64,000 nucleotides of DNA from Terebella lapidaria (lineage: Eukaryota > Annelida > Polychaeta > Terebellida > Terebellidae). Each line of letters begins with the position of its first letter. The stretch's first letter is position 1. The stretch lies in NCBI GenBank assembly GCA_949152475.1, contig OX424570.1, forward strand, positions 3,274,181 through 3,338,180, read 5' to 3'. Below, piece by piece: positions 55,901 to 64,000 of the stretch. Made by a program: the position numbers and the translations under genes. Under the pieces are notes generated by a model, which was not told the DNA's origin, searched no databases, and was given only the letters and a program-made list of their open reading frames with translations.

Positions 55901-57346
55901 CCCCGGCCTTGTTATCTGATTGATATCATTGATGATGAATTATGCATGTCTAATGGACTATGATATCATGTCTTTCCCAATAATAATATATTATATTACA
56001 ATAACAATATATGCATTTAACATGTACAAGATGTCAGTGAGGCAAACTCGATATATACACACTAGATATGATATTATAATTATGATGCTGGTGAAAAATT
56101 GGTTGCATTATGATATGTGTTTCGACCCCGTATAACATGTACCATTGATCAAGGCGTATGTTACGCAATGACTAAGATTATCATGTAAAGCTTCAATCCA
56201 TGTGCCAGCCGAAGAGGATAATAACCAGTCACACCGTGAGTAAGGCCACTTAGTTGTCGAAGAGGTGATAGTGTGATTCGTTCTGGAGTAAGCGTCGACA
56301 GAGCCTCTACTCACTCCATGTAATATTCGGAGGAACGGCCCAGTGGTACGTGAACCAGTCACTACATAGCTATCATGCCAAGATGCGGCCTGTCATCAAA
56401 TTCATCACCCAAAATATTCAAAGCGCCGCGGTGTGACCGACCCAGTTCATTGCAATTTCGACCCCTACAATATTAGCGGCCCCGTCGTCCTGTGAACTGG
56501 CTGAAAATGAATGGAACGATGTCCGCCCCTGTGAGTGATTGATATTCATATCTCAGCCTTTAATAACTGTGTGTCGTCTGTGAAACAGCAACTCGACCCC
56601 GTAGTTTATTGTGCGCTAACTTGTGGGAGAAGGAATGATGGACTGATGAGTTCACAAGGCACGCACGAGCGCTAATAAACATTTTAGCTGTTTACAGCAC
56701 CTACATGAAGTCGCCCCTAATAATTACAATAGTGAGTCGTCGGGCAAAAAGAGCCCAGTAATCTGAACAGTCGACTAGTATAAAAAGACAATGATTCGGC
56801 ACGAGTTATCCAGGGGACGGCAGATGGACATACGGAAATCTGGACAGTGTGAGGACACCCCTACTGTCGTAATGGACTGACCCAAGAGGTCAGAGAAGGA
56901 TCGCTCCGCGTTTCCTTGACGACGGCCCCGCCTTGCTGTGTGTACGCTTGGAACAATGATACATAGCGTAAAGACGTTTTCTATACATATAGAGAGCGCC
57001 CCCCGGCCCAGTTCTAAGAATCGAGATGCTGTCAGCATCTTTGTGTACGGCATTGAAGATTAGCGGCAATCAGGTCACTTGTGCCTGAGACTTTGAAGGA
57101 GGAAGACGGACTTGAAGTTTCGGCTATTGTAATACAGACTATCGTTCTAAAAACTGTGCTAATCGAACAATACTTATCGGCCTATAAACTGTGATATTAT
57201 TGAAATCCTGGTCACAAGACTTTGGAGTTAATTCGGCTTGGATTATCGGCATTTGAACTAGGCTGGTTTTGAAGAAATCCAGACTTTGTTACAACCAGCC
57301 TAGTCAGTACTTGGGAAGTACTTCGGCTTGATTTCGGCCCGTCAGC
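55901..57346 (+). other. Spacer between pol and the third ORF
   Basis: 1.45 kb, non-coding and more AT-rich than the ORFs, yet still dotted with TTCGACCCC, GACCGACCCAG and GCGGCCCCG strings. It could hold a splice acceptor or internal promoter for the third ORF, as env-like ORFs in Gypsy elements are usually made from spliced RNA; none can be pinned down by eye. Confidence 0.5.
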
Positions 57347-60145
57347 ATGGCTGACAAACCCGGAGACGACCGGGAAAATGGCGACCCAGGTGACAATCGG
57401 CCCCGCACAGTTAAGTTGGACGGCGATAACATCACCGTCCAGGTAATCGACACCGGGGATGAATCAGATCATCCCATAATCGTCCCCGACAACGAAGTTT
57501 CGTCCGGCCCCGACTCGCAGCCTGAGCAGCGCGATCCAGTCACGCTCAGTGACACGGCAAGTGGATCGGAAAAGGGAGCGCGACCCAAAACGGCCCGGAA
57601 CAAGCTGGCGCGACGAGGAGAGCGCCACACACCGAGCCCGACTCCGGACGACATCTTCAATATCGACCCCGAACGCTTCCGCCGACTCGAGGAGGGCGGA
57701 AGTATCGTCCAGCGTGCAATTGAAGCACGACAAGCGGCCCAAGAAGCTCAACGAGTCGCCACCGCGAGCCGCCAACCCGACCCAGCAAATCAAGTGATCG
57801 CCCCGATCGCTCCGGCCCCGACTTCACCCGCTTCCGGTTCGGCGGTAGCACGACCTGCGGCCTCCCGTTCTCCAAACAAGAGAACTTATACTTCTTTCAA
57901 GAAGAAGCATGGAGCGGGAGCCCGATCGACCTCCAGCAGTTCGTCGCGCTCCAGCGGCGGATCTGCTATTACGGCCCCGACCTCGACTTTCCGTCGGCAA
58001 GTGGCGGAATTGATGGAATTGGTGCCACCTCCCGTGACACCCTACGGAACTCGGCCCATAGACTGGAACAAGGTTCCACTCAGTAAGCGAAATCGAAGCG
58101 CTGGATACGGCCACATCCATAACTTCGATGAGCAATCGACCCTGTCGGAGGGAAACCTCCTCACATTGGCCCCGCTACAGCGTGGAGACGGTCGATTCGA
58201 GTGCCCCTTCTGCATCGGCGAAGAGGAAGGAGCAGGAGAGCGACAGTGGTCCTCCGTGCCACGGCGCGGACCTTTTCGGACGGCCCAGAGTCTTGATGCG
58301 CACGTGCTAGCGTATCATTTTCCATTCCTGCGCTACTTCGTGTGTCCGGCCCGCGACGGCTTCCGGACATTGGCCCAGGAGGAGATGTTCCGGCATCTGT
58401 CTCAAGCGACCCCGCAACACGTGACGTCGTTCCCCTTCTACCAGGAGGGACGACTATCGGCATCCGGCCCCATGCTCGTCAGGTTCGCGCTACGCTGCAG
58501 AGTCGACATGCAGCCGAACCCGAATTATCGACCCCCAAGAGTTCCGGCCAACATCCCGATCTTCAGGAGGGATGTCAACACCGTCCTGACGTTCGGCATC
58601 TGGCACATGGCGCCAGAGCTCTTTGAACAGTATCCGCCCAACTCGGCCCCGGAAGTGCAACAGGTACTCCGTCGACTGGAGTACAATCGTGCTTCGACCC
58701 CGGCAGACGAGATTCGGCTTACCCGCATGGTCAGTGACATCGAGACCATGAACACGCGGGTTCGAATTCGACGACCCAGTACGATCTTCTTCGTTCGGCC
58801 CATAAATTACCAGACAACATCGGTGAGCACGGCGGAGGAGGTCCCGACAACGACCACCGGTGTTTCGGCCTCGGCAGTCGTCACGACGGCTTCGTTCGCG
58901 ACAGTGGCGTCGCCAGCGACAACTCGACCGGTCACCACAGTGACATCTTCGACCCCGTCTAGAGCTCGGCCGTCGGATATCATACCCCGGCGGATGGTTG
59001 TGGAACGACCCACGGCCTCTAACGTCACGGACTACCGAGTCCGTGAGGGATTGGTCCCTCCACCTGAGGAGTATCCGCCACTCCCGAGTCGACCCCTGAA
59101 TACCACACCGGTATCATCATCAACCGGCAAGGAGACTCCCGAGCCGAAGAGTCCAGTTGAGGTTCGGCCACCTCCACTCAGGGAGATTGCACCCGGATCT
59201 CCTGTACGTGCGACCCCGACACCGTTTTCGACCCCGGAATCTTCACCAGAGCCTTCACGACGGATGGTGGAACCCGTCCCGCTCCCGCCGTACCTCACGG
59301 AGGAAGTGGAACCTCTGTGCTCCGTCCCGACACGCGGCACCGATAGAGACCGGCCCCGACTCCAAGTGGACGACCCGGAGCAGCTTGAGTCACTCCACAG
59401 AGACCTCGACGAGCGTCTACCGCTTCATGGATCCGGCGAGTTCGCGGCCGACTTCCAGTTCCTGCGGCAACACGGCAGACGTCTGGCGACCCGCTCGCTT
59501 CCCGGCCTGCAGGCGCTACCCGGCCAGAACCCCGACCTCACAGACTTTCTGCGGGATGAGGACGCCCAGCGGCTCCCGAACTACCTCGGATTCCACGAGG
59601 ACTTTTGGACGGCTCGTCTCGAACAGGCCGCCCATAATGCCGACCCCTTGCTTCTCCCGTCAGAACCGGAGGAGCACCTTCCGACCCTGTCCCTCGCCCG
59701 CGCTGACGATTTAGCGCACCAGTACTTGCGACTAATTCGTCGGGAGTATCTGTCGGCCCTGGACCATCACATCAGACAGGCAGAGTACAACGGCCTGTCT
59801 GTCGGCTTTGGGATGGGCGCCCTACATGAGCGCCACCAGCCCACGTTCCCGGACGCCCTGTCCGAGGAAAATCTTCGGCTCCGAGTTCGCGTGACTCAGT
59901 TGGAGGATCGAGTTGATAACCTCCAACAGGAAAACGCTCGGCTCCAAGCAGCATCGACCCCAACTACTCCGGAGGCAACAGCCCCGACGACCCCGTCTAC
60001 ACCGACCATTCCGGGGGAGCTTTTGGCCACAATTGTGTCCATTCTGCCAAGGTTACCCCCGGATGAGCAGTTGCAGCTCATGCGACAAGCATCGCCAGCG
60101 GCCCCGCCTCCTCCCGCCAGCAGGCGTGAACGGGAAGAGAAGTAG
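57347..60145 (+). CDS. Third ORF of the young Gypsy element: zinc-finger and coiled-coil protein
   Basis: 932 residues starting MADKPGDDRENG. The N-terminal ~220 residues are charged and low-complexity. Residues ~285-350 are a Cys/His block (FECPFCIGEEE...LDAHVLAYHFPFLRYFVCPA...FRHL). The middle is Thr/Pro/Val-rich. Residues ~690-850 are predicted helical (LRRDLDERL-like, AHQYLRLIRREYLSALDHH), ending in a heptad coiled coil (LRVRVTQLEDRVDNLQQEN) and an acid/basic tail. No signal peptide, transmembrane helix or envelope feature is seen, so it is not an ordinary env. It shares the zinc block with the TatD ORF (13316-14875) and the fossil at 39321-39698. Function unknown; nucleic-acid binding and self-association are inferred. 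Looks whole. Confidence 0.85.
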   Translation: MADKPGDDRENGDPGDNRPRTVKLDGDNITVQVIDTGDESDHPIIVPDNEVSSGPDSQPEQRDPVTLSDTASGSEKGARPKTARNKLARRGERHTPSPTPDDIFNIDPERFRRLEEGGSIVQRAIEARQAAQEAQRVATASRQPDPANQVIAPIAPAPTSPASGSAVARPAASRSPNKRTYTSFKKKHGAGARSTSSSSSRSSGGSAITAPTSTFRRQVAELMELVPPPVTPYGTRPIDWNKVPLSKRNRSAGYGHIHNFDEQSTLSEGNLLTLAPLQRGDGRFECPFCIGEEEGAGERQWSSVPRRGPFRTAQSLDAHVLAYHFPFLRYFVCPARDGFRTLAQEEMFRHLSQATPQHVTSFPFYQEGRLSASGPMLVRFALRCRVDMQPNPNYRPPRVPANIPIFRRDVNTVLTFGIWHMAPELFEQYPPNSAPEVQQVLRRLEYNRASTPADEIRLTRMVSDIETMNTRVRIRRPSTIFFVRPINYQTTSVSTAEEVPTTTTGVSASAVVTTASFATVASPATTRPVTTVTSSTPSRARPSDIIPRRMVVERPTASNVTDYRVREGLVPPPEEYPPLPSRPLNTTPVSSSTGKETPEPKSPVEVRPPPLREIAPGSPVRATPTPFSTPESSPEPSRRMVEPVPLPPYLTEEVEPLCSVPTRGTDRDRPRLQVDDPEQLESLHRDLDERLPLHGSGEFAADFQFLRQHGRRLATRSLPGLQALPGQNPDLTDFLRDEDAQRLPNYLGFHEDFWTARLEQAAHNADPLLLPSEPEEHLPTLSLARADDLAHQYLRLIRREYLSALDHHIRQAEYNGLSVGFGMGALHERHQPTFPDALSEENLRLRVRVTQLEDRVDNLQQENARLQAASTPTTPEATAPTTPSTPTIPGELLATIVSILPRLPPDEQLQLMRQASPAAPPPPASRREREEK

Positions 60146-60638
60146 GCTCGGCCCCGAACTGTTCGGCCCCTCTGATGCGGCCCAGTGGTGACCGATCATC
60201 CTGGTCACAGGTTTATTTGTGTAAATAGTTGTATATATATTCTATCCTAGTCACGGTTTTTCGTTTTTATACATGTAATTTAGTTAAATTTAATCTACAT
60301 TTTATTTCAGTTTAATAGACTCTTAAAGTTATAGTTCCGTTTCGCTTTGAAACGTCGAGGAGTTTTGTTTATCATTCCATCTCTTACATTCCATTTCTCA
60401 TTAGTCATTGTTATGAATGTATTTGTAAATGTATCATCGTAGAGACTGCTGACGGACTGACTGCTGACGTTTATTTTGACAGTTAGGAATTTTTATTGTA
60501 TGCAGTGTTTTCGCATTTCGCGCGGCGTGTGTGTGTGAGTGTTTTTGGGTTTGACCTTTAGGACTTTTTAGCTTTTTATTGTTTAGTTTTTGGCGACGGT
60601 AGGGTCCGGGGAGGGTAATTCCGAGGGCGTAGAATTAA

Positions 60639-60651
60639 TGAAGGGGTGTTA
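60639..60651 (+). other. Polypurine tract before the 3' LTR
   Basis: TGAAGGGGTGTTA directly abuts the 3' LTR start (TGTAG at 60652). It is the expected primer for plus-strand DNA. Confidence 0.75.
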
Positions 60652-61405
60652 TGTAGTAATTTTAGCGACTGTTACTCCCGTCCCTCCCGCGCACTACACA
60701 TTTCCACAACAAACATTCATTCTACATGACTTACATACAGGACAAGTACACACTATACGATCACAAGCATAAACTCCATGTAGTCATGGTTACATACACA
60801 GGTCAAACCACGCACCTGCGGCCCCGCTAGCTCAGTACACTCGGCCCCGTTTACTCGACCTTGACCTTCACATGCACTGACTTCTAAACATAGAACTTGA
60901 CACACATACTCCATACATCACGTGCACACATACAGGCATTACAAGTATTAACACGAGCCGGGGAAACCCACTTTCCCGGTGACATCAGCGCATTGCACCA
61001 CACATTCAACCTATCACAACACCGCTTACACTTGGCGGGAAATTACACAGCCACATGGTCCCTCGGCCCCGGTCTACTGCGCAGAAGTGTAGTGTAAATC
61101 CCAGTGACAGGACGTCTATACAAAAGCTCCTGTGAAGACTGTCGATATTAATATACGAACTGAATATAAGTGATATATAAACCATTGGATATATGTGCAA
61201 GATATATAAAGGACTATACTAGGAATATAGAAATATAGACTGGGATATCATCCGACGTAGGTGAGAGTGCGGCCCTGATTGTGAGTGACTGAATCATTGT
61301 TCCTATCACCACAATAAACAGTTGAATTGAAACTGCCGGCTTATTGAATCACACGACGACCCAGTTAAACCGGCTTAATATCGGCCGTGAACGATATTCT
61401 TCACA
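60652..61405 (+). repeat. 3' LTR of the young Gypsy element
   Basis: 754 bp, apparently identical to 47974-48727, followed by the target duplication CATG and then the remainder of the split MITE. Confidence 0.95.
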
Positions 61406-61473
61406 CATGTTTTATCCAAACATTGGACCGACCCCCCCAACTTTTACACCGTGGTTGCGCCCCTGGCCATTAC

Positions 61474-62189
61474 GTCAGCATTCCTGCATTCTCTCTGTCG
61501 ATGACGGGTCCTTATGATGAAGGTATTTCAGCGACTACCTTAGTGTACATCTGGAAATCATCCATGCTGTATTTGGACTAAACGCCAATGGTCACCAATA
61601 AAAAATGTCAGTACAACCGGTTGCAGGTTTGGTTTGTAAGATTGACCTACAGGCATATATATATGTAAGCAGTAACTTTGCTTGCAGTAACTTGCCGAAA
61701 TGTGAAAACCCTTGATGATTTCGTCCAGAATCTTCGCAATGATTACCAGATTAACACCAAACCCTTCAAAATGCTGAAAAAAAAGTATAGTGAAATGGTA
61801 AGGATAACCGGAACTGCTCATGACACTTTTCATGAGACGCACCCTACTAGATCTGTATATACATAAATACACTTCCACGGGATGGTGCATTTCATATTGC
61901 CGCACAACATAAGTCACTTGGTTGTTTACATGATGTATTTTGCTCCTCATCTTTTGAGTAGATTCCGAGGCTGATATGGCATTCCAACCAAATGAATACT
62001 GAATGGTGATGATCAGATTCATATGGCTCTCGCATTGAGTAAGGCATAAATGCCTTTTCTTTGTAAACTAACGTCTAAAGAGTGGTGTTCTCCGATGGTT
62101 CCCGTTATTGAAAAGAACAGTGACGTACAACAAAGAAAGATGACGAATTAAAGCTGATCATCGACTACAAAACCAATAGATGACAGCGA
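61474..62189. other. Non-coding, no firm gene
   Basis: A minus-strand 154-codon frame (61558-62022) and a short plus-strand frame near 61688-61797 have no recognisable family; nothing here is supported as a gene. Confidence 0.35.
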
Positions 62190-63320
62190 CCAGAATGTGA
62201 GAAGATACGATGATGTTCGTCATAAACTACTGTTCGCATTAGGCGTTCTGATGCGTGGTTTGAGAATTATAATACCACAAAGTCAAAGAGCAGAAACCAT
62301 GTCAAGAATTCACGATGAACACTGGGGTATAACCAAATGTCAAAGGAGAGCTACCCAAGCCGTGTGGTGGCCTGGTTTGAACCAGGAGATTCAAGACCTG
62401 ATTGATCAATGTCAGTATTGCTAGGTGCACAATCCTATACAACGGAGGGAACCACTTTTGCCGTCAACCTTTCCAGAGCGTCCATGGCAGAAAGTAAGAA
62501 TGAACCTGTGTGAACATGACAAGAAGATCTACCTTGTTGCGGTGGACTATTATTCAAGGTACCAGGAAGTTGTATCTGTTCCAAACATGACTTCATCAAC
62601 AACTCTTTCCAAAATCAAATCCATGTTCGCAAACTGGGGCTTTCCAGAAGAAGTATACTCGGACAATGGATTCACATCAAATGAATCCACTGACTTACTT
62701 AGACATACGTCTAGCACTCCCAAGATATCTGAAGTCAAATGATGACCTGAGGGAGCTGTTCAAACTGCGAAGAAAAGTTTGAAGCAGGAAGATCCATGGT
62801 TAGCTCTGATGTGTTACCACAATACACCTGTAACGGCCACTGGTATGAGTTGATGGTGGGAAGGCAGATACATACCACATTGCCAGTTCATCCGCAGAAC
62901 TTGGAACCGAGAACACCAGATCACGAAAAAGTAACAGCAATGGACAACAAGTCAAAACAAGCATGCAGGATTACAACTTAGGCACAAGGGAGCTTCCACA
63001 GCTTGACAGCTTGTCGTGTGTGTCACAACAAGGCATGATGACCAGTGAAGCAAACAACCAATGTTGTGAACACAGTGCTCCTCATCCGTATATCATAGAG
63101 AATCCACGTGGACAGGCACATTTCAGCGCAACCGTGCACATCTCCAGAAGGTTGCACAGCATGAGCACATTGCGGATACACCTGGAGAAGTTTCCGCTTC
63201 ATCTCTCTAATCAGCAACTCCATTTCAGGGAACTTGTTCGAGTGCACAAGAGAAATATGCACCTGCCTGGATGGATGACTTTGTCACCAACAGACATTGC
63301 ATGTTCTAGTATTGGATGTT
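62190..63320 (+). mobile_element. Broken Gypsy pol (integrase) fossil
   Basis: Translated pieces match a Gypsy integrase: the zinc-binding part (MSRIHDEHWGITKCQRRATQ ... LIDQCQYC), core-domain parts (VAVDYYSRYQEVV, WGFPEEVYSDNGF) and a later segment with MVGRQIHTTLPVHPQ. Broken by several breaks and clearly older than the element at 47974-61405, from a different lineage judging by sequence. No gag or RT was found upstream. Confidence 0.8.
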
Positions 63321-63376
63321 GACATTACTCAGTTGAAGTATAATACGTTCTATTTTTGGTACTGATAAAGGTGAGA

Positions 63377-63558
63377 TGTTGTATTATGTGCATTAAATGT
63401 TGTACTTGTGTAAAGGTGCTGATAGCGGTTCCATAGTTGACCTATATAAACAAGTAGACGTTTCACAGTCGTTATTTCATTGTCGAAACAGACAACACAC
63501 ATCACACCAACTACAGCAGTTTCAATGACAATAGTTGACAACTACAGTACCACCAACA
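63377..63558 (+). repeat. Possible LTR remnant downstream of the integrase fossil
   Basis: TGTTGTATTATGTGC starts after a purine-rich AAAGGTGAGA. A TATATAAA lies near 63445 and a CCACCAACA end near 63558. Its position after the integrase fits a 3' LTR, but no partner copy exists in the window. Confidence 0.3.
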
Positions 63559-64000
63559 ATCTGCCTTGGAAACATTGACCTCAAGTATCTTCATATCATC
63601 ACAAGGGAAATTCACGAGAAAACTGTTCCATTTTATCACTTAAACTCCCTTTAGCCTTCTTGGTAGAGCATAGGGTATGGAATGGACAACCCAGTTCTGG
63701 TACATGTACCACAGGGGACCAGCTTCATTTGATCACATGTGTCCACGGTTGTATGAGAAGTACCAATTTTTAGTTTCGATGACCTTAAAGCCAGTTGTCA
63801 ATGGTGACAATCCTGTTCTATTCAGGAGAGATTTGTTCCTGAAGGTTTTGTGAATTGTTCCAATGTAGCTGTTCTGCAAAATGATCAAGTCTGTTTATTA
63901 CATAATTGCATGGTCATCTGTCAGGGTTTGGCTCCATAGAACAACCCATTCAAGACACTGCCTAAATAGTCATACTTCGATTTCTTTTGCAACTGCGTGT
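63559..64000. other. Non-coding, no gene seen
   Basis: No repeat, RNA gene or protein family recognised up to the window end. Confidence 0.35.

Larger units (their letters stand above)
47974..61405 (+). mobile_element. Young, whole-looking Ty3/Gypsy element with three ORFs
   Basis: 13.4 kb. LTRs of 754 bp (47974-48727 and 60652-61405) begin TGTAG, end TTCACA and look identical by eye; CATG is duplicated at both borders (47970-47973 and 61406-61409). Order: LTR, primer site, gag, pol (protease, RT, RNase H, integrase), a 1.45-kb AT-rich spacer, a 932-residue third ORF, polypurine tract, LTR. RT before integrase places it in Ty3/Gypsy. It looks whole; matching LTRs imply a very recent insertion. 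Confidence 0.95.
47717..61465. mobile_element. hAT-type MITE, split by the Gypsy insertion
   Basis: Terminal inverted repeats CAAGGGCGCAACCAC (47717) and GTGGTTGCGCCCCTG (to 61465) differ at one base and are flanked by a perfect 8-bp duplication GCCATTAC (47709-47716 and 61466-61473), the hAT signature length. Without the Gypsy element it is about 310 bp. It is rich in GACCCCCCCAACTTT strings on both sides of the break. No coding sequence. Confidence 0.85.

Noticed and set aside
61688-61797. Possible exon (TLDDFVQNLRNDYQINTKPF) between an AG and a GTAAGG
   Set aside because: No partner exon, no recognised family and next to retroelement remnants; splice-site-like borders alone are weak.
1-64000. 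tRNA, rRNA or other structured RNA genes
   Set aside because: None could be recognised by eye; a tRNAscan or Infernal run would be needed to be sure.

Overview
The window looks like a stretch of a marine invertebrate genome, most likely a lophotrochozoan such as a mollusc. This is inferred from intron-bearing animal genes (a spartin gene and a CXorf65-type gene), dense interspersed elements, AT-rich non-coding DNA with many acatgtacatgta-like strings, and satellite DNA built from TGACCTTGA-type units. The species cannot be named from sequence alone. Only about 5% of the window is recognisable host coding sequence.

Host genes. (1) An orphan exon of an unrecognised gene at 151-291 (-). (2) A complete five-exon CXorf65-type gene at 24266-27193 (+), in which every intron is phase 1. 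(3) A complete seven-exon spartin gene (SPART) at 29352-32226 (-), convergent with it. (4) The 3' part of a single-pass membrane protein gene at 45205-46496 (-).

Element layout. 1982-2193 is a palindromic MITE. 3500-8163 holds repeat-rich fold-back DNA. 8.4-9.3 kb holds a hAT transposase remnant. 10.4-23.8 kb is a nested block: a TCCTAGGA-repeat region holds a LINE (-) ending in a (CTA)n tail. That LINE is interrupted by an 840-bp insertion and by a 6.9-kb LTR element (12478-19405) that carries gag-like and TatD-nuclease ORFs but no recognisable reverse transcriptase or integrase. 33.5-44.3 kb is a large repeat region with a long inverted repeat. Its arms are a ~134-bp satellite arranged as a 268-bp higher-order repeat, and its loop holds a GC-rich LTR-element fossil. 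47.7-61.5 kb is a hAT-type MITE with an 8-bp target duplication, split by a young, whole-looking 13.4-kb Ty3/Gypsy element with a large third ORF. 62.2-63.6 kb holds another broken Gypsy integrase fossil.

The most interesting signal is that three different LTR elements here each carry an accessory ORF with what looks like the same zinc-finger block (Hx4HxP[FW]... followed by Cys). It is joined to a TatD-type metal hydrolase in one case and to a C-terminal coiled coil in the other two. The young Gypsy element also has three copies of its polypurine-tract motif, spaced exactly 54 nt apart at the gag-pol junction, and an unusual density of CGACCC/CGGCCC strings.
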